From Rummeliibacillus suwonensis (GTDB lineage: Bacteria > Bacillota > Bacilli > Bacillales_A > Planococcaceae), in NCBI RefSeq assembly GCF_007896435.1, contig NZ_VCBL01000002.1, forward strand, positions 310,001 through 374,000: 64,000 nt of DNA, given 5' to 3'. A program made the translations under genes and the position numbers. This document shows positions 52,937-62,216 of the stretch, piece by piece (position 1 is the stretch's first letter; the number at the start of each line of letters is the position of its first letter). The notes under the pieces are model-generated. The model saw only the letters and a list, made by a program, of their open reading frames with translations, did no database searches and was not told the origin of the DNA.

Positions 52937-54624
52937 GAAAGCAAAAACAAAAACCAACAGAAAAATTTACGGCTAAAACACCAGGCGTCTTGAAGGTAAA
53001 TGAAAAAGATGCTCGTTTGGTGATGGCACATATGTATGTAGCTTTTCTTGCACTGTTTCTAGGAGGAGCCGCTGGACTCTTGCAAGTGCTTGTTCGCTCA
53101 GGACTTTTTGAGCTTCCAGCACCATTTGGGTATTATCAAATTTTAACGATTCATGGCGTGTTATTAGCACTTATCTTCACCACCTTTTTTATCATGGGCT
53201 TTCAAGCAGCGTCTGTGAGTAGAACCTCAGGAGCGCTTTCAACTAAACAAAGGATCATCGGGTGGATCGGTTTTTGGATGATGACAATCGGCACAATTAT
53301 GGCTTCCATCATGATCTTGACCAATCAAGCCTCCGTCCTTTACACCTTCTATGCTCCATTGCAGGCACATTGGATCTTTTATCTAGGATTAGCACTTGTC
53401 GTTGTTGGTTCATGGATTGACAGTCTGGGACATTGCTTGAGATGGGAACAATGGCGAAAAGAACACCCACATCAAACTTCTCCGTTAATGTCTTATATGG
53501 CAGTTTGTAATAGTCTATTATGGTTTGTTGCAACATTAGGGGTTGCCATCGAAGTCGTTTTCTTCCTATTACCTTGGTCATTAGGATTCATAGAGCGTGT
53601 AAATGTTTTATTAACTCGAACACTTTTTTGGTATTTTGGGCATGCGCTTGTTTACTTTTGGCTATTACCAGCCTATATGATTTGGTATTGCGTCATTCCT
53701 AAGATCATTGGAGGTAAAATATTCTCTGACGGTTTGGCTCGCTTATCATTTATCATGTTCGTATTGTTTTCGATTCCAGTTGGACTACATCATCAATTAA
53801 CCGAACCTGGTATCGATAGCTTTTCTAAATATATACAAGTTGTTTTAACAATGATGGTTGTTATCCCATCCTTGATCACAGCCTTTTCAATGCTGGCGAC
53901 ATTTGAAATGCGTGGGCGTGAACTTGGAGCCAAAGGATTGTTTGGCTGGCTAAGGAAGCTACCATGGAAAGATGCTCGCTTTTTTGCACCTTTTGTTGGC
54001 ATGTTAGCTTTTGTTCCCGGTGGTGCAGGTGGTATCATCAATGCTTCTTTCCAAATGAACCAAGTTGTCCATAATACGATTTGGGTAACTGGACATTTTC
54101 ATTTAACCCTTGCGACTACTGTTATCTTAACTCTCTTTGGAGCTTCCTATTGGCTGATACCTCATTTAACGGGACGCACTTTTACATCGTCATTAAATGT
54201 ATTAGGTATTATTCAAACGGTTTGTTGGGCCATTGGTATGGCGATCATGTCTTTCGGAATGCATTTTGAAGGATTGACGGGTGCACCTAGACGATCCACC
54301 TTTTCTGATTATGGTGGAGCAGAAATCGCAAAAACTTGGGCTTCCTATCAGTTGGCTGAAGCAGTTGGGGGTACTTTCCTATTCATAGGAATTGTTTTAT
54401 TCCTCTACATCAGTGTAAAACTCATTTGGTTTGCACCTAAAGGTGAGCAGGATTTCCCTATCGCAGAAGTAGCCCCACAAGCTGAACGGACACCGCCAAT
54501 TTTAGAAAATTTCAAAGTTTGGATCGTCGTATTAACTGCTTTAATCCTTATCGCTTATACATTCCCTATTTATAGTATTATCGAAAATTCTCCATTAGGC
54601 TCGAAAGGCTTTAAACTCTGGTAA
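52933..54624 (+). CDS. b(o/a)3-type cytochrome c oxidase subunit I
   Basis: A 563-residue heme-copper oxidase core of 13 predicted membrane segments. Heme and copper ligands are visible as TIHGVLLALIF (low-spin heme His), WYFGHALVYFWLLPAY (CuB His), PVGLHHQLTEPG (two CuB His) and the TGHFHLTLATTVILT heme ligand pair. The lack of the Glu of A-family K/D channels and the subunit order place it in the B family, high-affinity oxygen reductases. No assembly (ctaA/ctaB/SCO) genes are nearby. Ended by the hairpin 54631. Confidence 0.93.
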   Translation: MRKQKQKPTEKFTAKTPGVLKVNEKDARLVMAHMYVAFLALFLGGAAGLLQVLVRSGLFELPAPFGYYQILTIHGVLLALIFTTFFIMGFQAASVSRTSGALSTKQRIIGWIGFWMMTIGTIMASIMILTNQASVLYTFYAPLQAHWIFYLGLALVVVGSWIDSLGHCLRWEQWRKEHPHQTSPLMSYMAVCNSLLWFVATLGVAIEVVFFLLPWSLGFIERVNVLLTRTLFWYFGHALVYFWLLPAYMIWYCVIPKIIGGKIFSDGLARLSFIMFVLFSIPVGLHHQLTEPGIDSFSKYIQVVLTMMVVIPSLITAFSMLATFEMRGRELGAKGLFGWLRKLPWKDARFFAPFVGMLAFVPGGAGGIINASFQMNQVVHNTIWVTGHFHLTLATTVILTLFGASYWLIPHLTGRTFTSSLNVLGIIQTVCWAIGMAIMSFGMHFEGLTGAPRRSTFSDYGGAEIAKTWASYQLAEAVGGTFLFIGIVLFLYISVKLIWFAPKGEQDFPIAEVAPQAERTPPILENFKVWIVVLTALILIAYTFPIYSIIENSPLGSKGFKLW

Positions 54625-54630
54625 AAGCAA

Positions 54631-54675
54631 AAAGAATGACAGTTCATTTCTACAATGAACTGTCATTCTTTTATA
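54631..54675 (+). terminator. Terminator of the oxidase operon
   Basis: A perfect 18-bp stem (54631-54648 / 54654-54671, AAAGAATGACAGTTCATT arms), 5-nt loop, then TTA. It starts 6 bp after the stop codon. Confidence 0.92.
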
Positions 54676-54791
54676 TGTTGAATTTTTCACCAAGTTAAAT
54701 GGCAACGAATATTTGCAGATTGTCCCCTTAAGTATTAACAATCGAGCTTTTACAGGCAGTTGACTACCCACCTATCCTCTTCTTAGACTTT

Positions 54792-56114
54792 TTAGTCTTC
54801 ATATTCCTTATCAAAGCTTAGGATATCTCCTGTCTTTGCATCGATCTCGATCTCATACTCATATGTGCCATCTTTTACTTCTACTTCATATATACCTTCT
54901 TCAAGGTCGATTTTCGTAACTGTCCCTTTTGCCTTTGATAGTGCGATTTGGGATGCTTTTTGTGAACTGATGATGGCAGCATCATTGTTAGTCGCAGTAT
55001 TTTCTAATGGCTCTTGATCTTGCTTTACGATTGCACCAGTTTGTGCATTAATATCAAATTCGTACTCGTAGCCATTGGCACTGATTGAAATTTCATATAG
55101 ATTACTGGTCTGTTCATAGTTTGCAGACAATATCGTTCCAGATACTTTGGATAGAGCAATTTGTTTGGCATTTTCCATACTAATCGTATTTGCTCCGATG
55201 CTAGCGAATGTTTGTGAAATAGACTCTTTTTGTTGTTTAACAATCGCACCTGTATGCGCATTGATTTCAAATTCATATTCAAATTCGCCGCTTTGTACCT
55301 CCACATCGTAAACGCCATCTTCGTTGTCTAAATTGGCAGATGTTACTACCCCACCAACAGCATTTAAAGCGATTTGTTTGGCTTCTTCAAGCCCAATTAT
55401 ATTACCAATTGATGCTGTATATACTGAATTGCCATCTCTCTGATTGATAATCGCACCTGTATGCGCATCAATATTTAGTTTGTATGTTTTTGAATTTTTG
55501 ACAATATGAATTTCATATAAGCCATTGTTTTGATTGTATTGTGCTTGTTGCACGACTCCATTAACTGAACGGAGTGCAATTTGTTTGGCTCTTCTTAAAC
55601 TAATCACGTTACCCTTTTTAGCAGATGTTATTTTTTCCTTATCTTTCTTTAGGATTTTGCCTGTATAAGCACTAATATCAAATTCATATTCATATTTTCC
55701 TTTGATGATTTCGATTTCGTACATGTTATCTTCTTTATCTAATTTTGCTTTCCGAATTTTACCTTTAACAGAATTCAGCGCAATTTGTTTTGCCCTTGCT
55801 ATACCAATTTTCTTGCCTGTTAGATTAGACGTATTATATTTGGTCGATTTTTTTAATAACTCACCCGTTTTAGCATCTAATTTTAACTCGTACTCCGCCT
55901 TAGTCCCCTTCACATCAATCTCATACACTGGACCGCTTTTTTCTTGCTCAAGTTCGATTTTATACACTTTGCCTTTCACATAACTTAGAGCCTTTTTAGA
56001 AATTTCCTGTGATGATAGAACATCTTGCTTGTTTGAGTTTTGCGCTGCTACCGCAACAACACCTGAAATGACTATAGAACCCGTAATCGCTAATGCAATT
56101 ATCGTCTTTTTCAT
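54792..56114 (-). CDS. Secreted protein of six tandem PepSY domains
   Basis: A 440-residue protein with an N-terminal signal sequence or anchor (KKTIIALAITGSIVISGVVA, residues 2-21) and six PepSY-type repeats of about 65-70 residues. Each has an 'AKQIAL..V.G.V..A' helix start and a 'YE(I/V)(E/D)I..g.yeYe.dI.a.TG.I(L/V)' strand end; the TG motif occurs in all six. PepSY domains bind or inhibit proteases and sense the envelope. It lies 81 bp after another PepSY gene in an operon with a sensor kinase and regulator, so it may be an extracellular sensor or inhibitor for that system. AAAGGAGGG precedes ATG 56114. Confidence 0.88.
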   Translation of the reverse strand: MKKTIIALAITGSIVISGVVAVAAQNSNKQDVLSSQEISKKALSYVKGKVYKIELEQEKSGPVYEIDVKGTKAEYELKLDAKTGELLKKSTKYNTSNLTGKKIGIARAKQIALNSVKGKIRKAKLDKEDNMYEIEIIKGKYEYEFDISAYTGKILKKDKEKITSAKKGNVISLRRAKQIALRSVNGVVQQAQYNQNNGLYEIHIVKNSKTYKLNIDAHTGAIINQRDGNSVYTASIGNIIGLEEAKQIALNAVGGVVTSANLDNEDGVYDVEVQSGEFEYEFEINAHTGAIVKQQKESISQTFASIGANTISMENAKQIALSKVSGTILSANYEQTSNLYEISISANGYEYEFDINAQTGAIVKQDQEPLENTATNNDAAIISSQKASQIALSKAKGTVTKIDLEEGIYEVEVKDGTYEYEIEIDAKTGDILSFDKEYED

Positions 56115-56195
56115 AATTTCGCCCTCCTTTTAACTACAATTTACAGGATGAAAATGAAAATACTAGTAGAAAAAGATGAGAATTTAATGAGAAGA

Positions 56196-56885
56196 TCAAT
56201 CATTTGTGATCGACATTATTTTTCCTGATACAGCATGAATTTGGAACGTTTTCGTATGTCCTTTGGCTTTTATCTCTACTAAATAATAGCCCCCACTACT
56301 TGTTTCAAAATAACTTGTATGCTGAATAGTCCCTTTCATTTTTTGCTTAGCAATTCGTTGAGCTTCTTTTTTGCTTATTGCAATGTTTTCCGAATGAGCA
56401 TTTATACGCGTTTCCGATAAAATATCGCCTGTAACTGCATCAACGATAATACTCAATTTTTTATCTCGATTTGTTACTCTCACTTGGTAGACTGTTATAT
56501 TATTCCATGTATTTAAAAGTTCACTGACAATATTTCCATCATAGTTTTTTCGAATAATTCGATTGATTTTTTCTTTAGAAAGTAAATCTCTTTTCTTTAA
56601 GCGCCCTAAATCTGTTCTTTTCATGTGCAGGATTTTACCGTCTTTTGCTCTCACTTCAATATGATAGACTGCACCATTTTTTGAAAGCTCCATCGCATAT
56701 TGACCACCATTATTTTCAAATGATGTAATCTCTCCACCATACATTGTTTCAATATTTTTATAAACTTCTATAGTCGATTTTTTATCTTTGTTTGACATGT
56801 GATTCCACATGAAGAAAGCGGTGAAGATAGCAACAAAGATGAGTATGATGAACGTGAGGAGTGTCCAATGCTTATATTTCCACAT
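56196..56885 (-). CDS. Membrane-anchored PepSY protein
   Basis: A 229-residue protein with one N-terminal membrane helix (TLLTFIILIFVAIFTAFFMW, residues 8-27) and about two PepSY-like repeats outside (around 35-95 and 160-228; GGYYLVEIKAKGHTKTFQIH plus AVSGKIMSITND ends the second), with a further similar unit between. It overlaps the kinase gene by 14 bp, so it is translated with it; this suggests direct functional coupling to the kinase. AGGAGG lies 6 nt before ATG 56885. Confidence 0.85.
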   Translation of the reverse strand: MWKYKHWTLLTFIILIFVAIFTAFFMWNHMSNKDKKSTIEVYKNIETMYGGEITSFENNGGQYAMELSKNGAVYHIEVRAKDGKILHMKRTDLGRLKKRDLLSKEKINRIIRKNYDGNIVSELLNTWNNITVYQVRVTNRDKKLSIIVDAVTGDILSETRINAHSENIAISKKEAQRIAKQKMKGTIQHTSYFETSSGGYYLVEIKAKGHTKTFQIHAVSGKIMSITND

Positions 56886-58227
56886 TTTGCTCCTCCTGTT
56901 CTTTAAAAGTTAATATCATTGTCGTACCCATTCCTACTGTACTTTCTACGGTTAAATCGATGTTCAATTGTTCAGCGATTTCTTTTGCAATTGCTAAACC
57001 TAGTCCGGTTCCCCCTGTTTTCCGATTTCTATCTTGACTTACTCTGTAAAAGCGTTCAAAAAGATGAGGTATATGTGCTTCTGCAATGCCTTCACCACTA
57101 TCTTGAATTTTGACTACAATAGGATTTTCAGATAAATATACGTGGATGTCCTCACTGCTATAGCGTCTTGCATTTTCAAGAAAAATAAAGAATAATTGCT
57201 TCATCTTCTGTTCATCTGTAGTAAGAAATACGGGTCCCTCGCCATGTAAATAAAAATTTCTATTATAAGTTTGATGCATTTGCTGTAATGTTTGATGAAG
57301 TAAATGATGAATATCTATATGTTCTTTTTGCAGGGGCATTCTTTCTTTATTTTTAGTAAGATCCAACATTTGTTGGATCATTTCAGACATTCGAACCGAT
57401 TCACTTAGAATAGCATTTACTGATTCTTCTGCGATTTCTTTATGTTCAAAGCCTCTACGTTTTAATAGTCTTGCATAACTTTCAATAACTGTCAGAGGCG
57501 TTTTTAGCTCATGTGAAGCATTCGAGACAAATTGCTCTTGTTTACGATAATTTTGTTCAAGCTGCGCCATCATATCGTTAAATGTTTGACTCATTTCGCT
57601 CAACTCATCTTTTCCTTGCTTTCGTATATCAATTTTTTCAAAGGTCCCTGATTGGCTACTTTTTTTCATCGTAGCTGTTAAACGTTGGATAGGCTTCAGA
57701 ACGATTTCACCTAGTGTCATACTGGATAATACAACAAAGATAGCTGCTAAAATAAACATTCCACTCAGTACAAGCCTTAGCAAAGATAGCGTGCTTGCTA
57801 CACTTTTCATCGATTGCATCATTTGAACATATACGATAGAACCATCCGTCCATACTACTGGTACACTAAAAGACAAAATAGCCGTTTCTTTATATGTTTC
57901 TACTTGGTAATCTTCCAATTGCAATCTAGGCTTGTAAGACTCGAGACCTTCCATTGATTGGACAGTGACGATCATTTTACCATTTTTATCCATTATTCGA
58001 ATAGCACCGTTAGATGGAATGTATGCTCTTAAAATAGTTGCTGGATCGTTGATATTACTCGTTTGACTAATAGACGTTACAAGCTCCTGTGATTCATCTA
58101 ATAATTGTTTATACTCTGTATCATAGGCCATCTTCTCATACATAAAATAGATGCCAATTGTCATCAAAACTAAAATAAGGAGCATTAAAATCGTTGAGAA
58201 AATATGAATTTTTGTTTTAAGCTTCAT
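56872..58227 (-). CDS. Sensor histidine kinase (ArlS-like layout)
   Basis: A 451-residue kinase: two membrane helices (about 8-30 and 150-172) enclosing a 120-residue extracellular sensor, a HAMP domain (175-230), the DHp helix with FVSNASHELKTPLTVIESYA (phospho-His in SHELKTP), and an HATPase domain (ENARRYS, VKIQDSGEGI, GGTGLGLAIAKEIAE). It phosphorylates the OmpR-type regulator encoded just upstream, overlapping by 11 bp. ATG 58227 follows AAAGGAAAA. The stimulus is unknown; the PepSY neighbours point to envelope or protease state. Confidence 0.92.
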   Translation of the reverse strand: MKLKTKIHIFSTILMLLILVLMTIGIYFMYEKMAYDTEYKQLLDESQELVTSISQTSNINDPATILRAYIPSNGAIRIMDKNGKMIVTVQSMEGLESYKPRLQLEDYQVETYKETAILSFSVPVVWTDGSIVYVQMMQSMKSVASTLSLLRLVLSGMFILAAIFVVLSSMTLGEIVLKPIQRLTATMKKSSQSGTFEKIDIRKQGKDELSEMSQTFNDMMAQLEQNYRKQEQFVSNASHELKTPLTVIESYARLLKRRGFEHKEIAEESVNAILSESVRMSEMIQQMLDLTKNKERMPLQKEHIDIHHLLHQTLQQMHQTYNRNFYLHGEGPVFLTTDEQKMKQLFFIFLENARRYSSEDIHVYLSENPIVVKIQDSGEGIAEAHIPHLFERFYRVSQDRNRKTGGTGLGLAIAKEIAEQLNIDLTVESTVGMGTTMILTFKEQEEQNVEI

Positions 58228-58942
58228 AGTTTTTTTCCTTTAATACATACCCCACACCGCGCACTGTTTGGATGAGTGGATGATTACTGCCCTTATCTAT
58301 CTTTTGACGTACATATCGAATATAAACATCAACAACATTGGTATCTCCATAATAATCATATCCCCAGACCCTATCTAATATTTGTTCACGTGTTAATACT
58401 TGTTTTGGATGTTTGATTAAATATAGGAGTAGTTCAAATTCACGAGGAGTCAAATCGATGGAAACACCATTTTTAATCACTTCCCGCGTTTTTTCGTGCA
58501 TGGAAAGACCACCATATTCATGTAAAAAGGGATCCTTTTTGGGAGGAATCGAGCTGGGTGCTTGATTTTTCTTTTGAAATCTTAATGCCACTCGGATACG
58601 AGCCAGCAATTCTTCGATTTCAAAGGGTTTCGTAATATAATCATTTGCACCTAAGTCTAATCCTGTTACTTTGTCTTCCAGTTCATCTTTTGCCGTTAAC
58701 ATAATAATGGGCGTTGAATATTCGGTTGCTCGTATTCTTTTTAAAACATCAATCCCGCTCATAACCGGCAGCATAATATCTAATAAAATTAAGTCCCATT
58801 GCTGTTCACGATATAAAATAAGTCCATCCGATCCAGTATAAGCAATACCCGTTTCATATCCTTCAAACTCTAATTCCAATTGCAATACCCGTGCAATTTT
58901 TTCTTCATCTTCTATGATCAAAATCCGTTCCCGTTCTGCCAA
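58217..58942 (-). CDS. OmpR-family response regulator
   Basis: A 241-residue regulator. Receiver domain residues 6-122 (EDEEKIARVL acidic pair, LILLDIMLP with the phospho-Asp, LTAKDELEDK, KPFEIEELL with the conserved Lys) and a C-terminal winged helix (LTPREFELLLYLIKHPKQVL, and DVYIRYVRQKID, TVRGVGYVL). The layout and linker resemble ArlR/CssR. Start TTG 58942 after AGGTGAAG. It is first in the regulator-kinase-PepSY-PepSY operon. Confidence 0.93.
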   Translation of the reverse strand: MAERERILIIEDEEKIARVLQLELEFEGYETGIAYTGSDGLILYREQQWDLILLDIMLPVMSGIDVLKRIRATEYSTPIIMLTAKDELEDKVTGLDLGANDYITKPFEIEELLARIRVALRFQKKNQAPSSIPPKKDPFLHEYGGLSMHEKTREVIKNGVSIDLTPREFELLLYLIKHPKQVLTREQILDRVWGYDYYGDTNVVDVYIRYVRQKIDKGSNHPLIQTVRGVGYVLKEKNYEA

Positions 58943-59085
58943 ACATCTTCACCTGCCAAATTTCTTTATATCCTTCTCCATGAACAGGATTGAAATAGTC
59001 TAATATTCTGCCTTTTATCGTAACATGTTTTTATGAAAATATGATGAGAAGAACGAAGGATTCATAGATGGATAAAGATGATTAT

Positions 59086-59123
59086 ACAAAAAAGCAGCAT
59101 ATGAGAAAACCTCACATACTACT
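59086..59123 (-). terminator. Terminator after uppP
   Basis: AGCAGCATATGAG (59093-59105) pairs, with G-U wobble, with CTCACATACTACT (59111-59123). On the minus strand it is followed by T6, about 45 bp beyond the uppP stop. Confidence 0.7.
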
Positions 59124-59168
59124 TTTTCAGATAATATTTTTGGCACAATTCGTACTTATAATCATCTA

Positions 59169-59996
59169 TTACATAAACACGATGATGGCAAGTACAATGG
59201 CTAAGACAATACGATAAATGGCAAATGGGACTAATTTTACTCTGGCTATAAGCTTCAAGAAGAATTTTACAGAAATAAGTGCAAAGACGAACGCGCTGAT
59301 AAATCCTGCGACATAAAAGCCCATATCATCAAAATTGATCTCATTTACATGTTTCAATAATGATATGAAACTTGCACCTGCCATAATCGGTACAGCCATG
59401 ATAAAGGTGAAATCCGAAGCCGTACGATGGTCTAATCCTAGCAATACCCCACCTGATATCGTAGCTCCTGAACGGGAAAATCCAGGCCATAATGATAAGC
59501 ATTGAATACAGCCAACTTTGAAGGCTTGAGCATAAGATAGATCGTCAAGTGATGTAACCCTTGGTCTTTTGGGTCCAAATTTATCTGCTGCAATCATGAA
59601 TAGGGCACCAAAGAACAAACTGAAAATAACCGTTTCAATGCCAAATAAATGGCTGTCTATGAAATTTTCCAATAATACGCCTAAAACACCTGCTGGAATA
59701 ACGCCAATAATGACGTGCAACAAATTAAATCGATGATGTGGTTTTTGTCCCTCAAAATGATATAAACCAATAAGACTTAACATTCGTTTCCACATAACAA
59801 CAACAACCGCTAGGATAGATCCTAACTGAATAACCACTTTAAATGTATTGGCAGAAGATTTTCCTAAAAACTCCTCCGTTTTCAACCACATATCATCCAC
59901 GATAATCATATGACCTGTAGACGATACTGGAGCAAATTCTGTCATTCCTTCTACAAATCCTAAAATAATGGATTTTAATAACTCTAAAAAGTCCAT
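59169..59996 (-). CDS. uppP: Undecaprenyl-diphosphatase
   Basis: A 275-residue BacA/UppP membrane phosphatase with eight membrane segments. The active-site motifs are intact: ILGFVEGMTEFAPVSSTGHM (Glu-rich E/QGxTE and SSTGH) at residues 12-31 and SLWPGFSRSGATISGGVLLG near 160-180. It recycles undecaprenyl pyrophosphate to the lipid carrier used for peptidoglycan and teichoic-acid synthesis, and raises bacitracin tolerance. ATG 59996 is preceded by AAGGAGA. Monocistronic; the downstream hairpin at 59093 ends it. Confidence 0.95.
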   Translation of the reverse strand: MDFLELLKSIILGFVEGMTEFAPVSSTGHMIIVDDMWLKTEEFLGKSSANTFKVVIQLGSILAVVVVMWKRMLSLIGLYHFEGQKPHHRFNLLHVIIGVIPAGVLGVLLENFIDSHLFGIETVIFSLFFGALFMIAADKFGPKRPRVTSLDDLSYAQAFKVGCIQCLSLWPGFSRSGATISGGVLLGLDHRTASDFTFIMAVPIMAGASFISLLKHVNEINFDDMGFYVAGFISAFVFALISVKFFLKLIARVKLVPFAIYRIVLAIVLAIIVFM

Positions 59997-60401
59997 AGTA
60001 TCTCCTTATTCTTTTTATGTTTGTAAAGTGAAACTTACTGCCCGTTAAAGCGGGATAAAGTGTCCCTCCACTTTTATACAAAGCGAGGTCAATGAAAAGC
60101 TATAACACCCCTATTTTTATGGATATTCATCCATCTTTTCTTTCATCTTGCTAACTAAAGCTGATTTTTATCAAACTTTCGGAGGTGAAATGATTTTTTC
60201 AGTGGTCTTACTCAAAGTATAGGTGGAACTTTTTCATCAGGTGAAGTAAACTCTCCTACCTGATATACCAAGCGAAACTGGCGCAGTAAAAATTAGTATA
60301 ACAAAACGAGAAAGATTCCAATGACCAGCTTCCACTCATTTCTAGCAAAACTATCATAACATATTGAAAGAAAAGCTTTCTTAAAGTTTCATTAAATTTC
60401 G
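59997..60401. other. Intergenic region with short hairpin repeat
   Basis: Apart from the 26-bp repeat at 60034-60059 and weak type C similarity to about 60340, nothing was recognised. No coding frame with a ribosome binding site. Confidence 0.4.
60034..60059. repeat. Short hairpin repeat, identical to 32105-32130
   Basis: Identical in all 26 positions to 32105-32130, with the CCCG-TTAAAG-CGGG core. Here it stands alone rather than inside a full type C repeat. Confidence 0.75.
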
Positions 60402-61493
60402 TTAATCCACTAATTCGACATCAACGACCCACATTTCACTACGACTATTGGTACGAATTGGTGGACCCCAAAATCCAAACCCAGAAGAAACGATGATATG
60501 AGTGGTCTGTTTCAATAAATAGCCATAGTCTAACTCAAAAGTTTTACGTGTAATCCACTGATTCGGCCACATTTGTCCTAAATGAGTATGACCAGAGAGA
60601 TGTATATCCACTCCAAGCTTGACAGGGGTTATTAAATCCGATGGTGTATGATCCATAACAATCCATGGCAATTGATGCTCTGCCCTCTTTGATAATTGTT
60701 CTAAAGATTGACGATTTTTATTGGTTTTATCTTCTCTTCCTGTTACATAAAACGAATTGGCTATACAAATTGTTTCATCTTGTAAAATCCTTACTCCTGA
60801 TTTTTTCATCTCATCTATAAATAATGGAATTTGTTTACCATAGTATTCATGATTACCCAATACGCCATAAACACCATATGTAGAAGTCAATGTTTTCATG
60901 ACTTCATCCATTCGATAGGCTCTAAACCAATAAGGATGATCATCCACAATGTCCCCTACTAGAAATACAAGATCCGGTTTAGCCGCATTCGATTTCGATA
61001 CAAATTTTTGTAAAAGTTTTTTATTGGACAATATGCCGAGATGAAAGTCGGAAGCAATCACCATTCGAAAACTTTCCTTTTCTCCCTTTTGTTTTTTTAC
61101 TTGAATGGTTTTGGTTCGAACAATTGGTGAGTAAGCCATATATGAACCAAACCCAATGATCACAACAAATAGACCGAAAATGATATAGCCTATCCAAATT
61201 ATATGTATAGAAGGGATGAACCATAACAACAAATTGGCGATTGGAAATAACAATAGACCATACTCCATTATAATCATCCAATAGCAACTCACTACCTTTG
61301 TCATCCGAAAACGTTGATCGATATGACTAAGCACGATACTGTAGGCACAATACAACCAAATAATTGAAAAAACAATTGGGAAATCCATATGAAATACGAT
61401 CCTCAACCATTGGTATACATTCCAACCAAGATAAAAAACAATAGCATTATATATGACCCAAAATATGACACCGATCACTACTTTATTACGCAT
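60402..61493 (-). CDS. Membrane metallophosphoesterase
   Basis: A 363-residue protein with four N-terminal membrane segments (residues 5-130) and a C-terminal calcineurin-like phosphoesterase. The metal-binding motifs are complete: ASDFHLG, VGDIVDDHP, LGNHEYYG, WIVMDHTP and DIHLSGHTHLGQ. The family (YkuE/YpbG-like) acts on phosphodiesters such as membrane lipids or lipid A-like precursors; the substrate is unassigned here. ATG 61493 lies after a weak ribosome binding site. It is monocistronic, between uppP and the lia genes. Confidence 0.88.
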   Translation of the reverse strand: MRNKVVIGVIFWVIYNAIVFYLGWNVYQWLRIVFHMDFPIVFSIIWLYCAYSIVLSHIDQRFRMTKVVSCYWMIIMEYGLLLFPIANLLLWFIPSIHIIWIGYIIFGLFVVIIGFGSYMAYSPIVRTKTIQVKKQKGEKESFRMVIASDFHLGILSNKKLLQKFVSKSNAAKPDLVFLVGDIVDDHPYWFRAYRMDEVMKTLTSTYGVYGVLGNHEYYGKQIPLFIDEMKKSGVRILQDETICIANSFYVTGREDKTNKNRQSLEQLSKRAEHQLPWIVMDHTPSDLITPVKLGVDIHLSGHTHLGQMWPNQWITRKTFELDYGYLLKQTTHIIVSSGFGFWGPPIRTNSRSEMWVVDVELVD

Positions 61494-61583
61494 CCATGTA
61501 GTCCCCTTTTCTGAAGAAAAGTTTCAATCACCTCGTAAATATTCGAAAGCTTTTGTTGTCATTTTCAAACTTAAAAAACGGCA

Positions 61584-62216
61584 TTAGCTTTTAACGAGTT
61601 GATGGTTAAAAGCATAAACAACTGCTTGGGTACGATCCTGTACTTCTAATTTTGAAAGGATGTTGCTAACATGTGTTTTAACTGTTTTTAAAGCGATAAA
61701 TAGTTCATCTGCGATGTCTTGGTTCGTTTTACCCTGAGCCATTAATAAAAGGACTTCATATTCACGTTCTGTTAAATCTTCATGAAGCGGTTTTTCTTTA
61801 TGGCGCATCCTTTGCATCATTTTATTGGTTACTTCTGGTTCTAATATTGGTTGACCATTATAAGTATTTCGAATAGCATTGGCAATTTGTTTGGCGTTTG
61901 TTGTTTTTAGTAGATAGCTAATAGCTCCAGCTTCTAAAGCCGGGTAGACTTTATCATCATCCAAAAAACTGGTGACGATCATGATTTTAGCTTCTGGCCA
62001 TTGGCTGATAATGGCTTCTGTAGCTTCAGCGCCCGTCATAATAGGCATAACCATATCCATTAGAATGATATCTGGACGATGTGCTAATGCTAGGTCGACA
62101 GCTTCTTGACCATTTGAAGCTTCCGCCACAACCACCATGTCAGGCTGTGCTTGTAAGTATGAAGATACGCCGATACGTACCATCTCGTGGTCATCAGCTA
62201 ATAGAATTCGAATCAT
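61584..62216 (-). CDS. liaR: LuxR-family response regulator LiaR/VraR
   Basis: A 210-residue NarL/LuxR-type regulator. Receiver: ADDHEMVRIGVSSYL, DIILMDMVMP (phospho-Asp about residue 54), VTSFLDDDKV and the conserved Lys in LLKTTNAKQIANAIR. The C-terminal helix-turn-helix is LTEREYEVLLLMAQGKTNQD then ELFIALKTVKTHVSNIL. LiaR/VraR controls the cell-wall-antibiotic regulon. ATG 62216 overlaps the kinase gene by 23 bp. Third gene of liaFSR. Confidence 0.95.
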   Translation of the reverse strand: MIRILLADDHEMVRIGVSSYLQAQPDMVVVAEASNGQEAVDLALAHRPDIILMDMVMPIMTGAEATEAIISQWPEAKIMIVTSFLDDDKVYPALEAGAISYLLKTTNAKQIANAIRNTYNGQPILEPEVTNKMMQRMRHKEKPLHEDLTEREYEVLLLMAQGKTNQDIADELFIALKTVKTHVSNILSKLEVQDRTQAVVYAFNHQLVKS

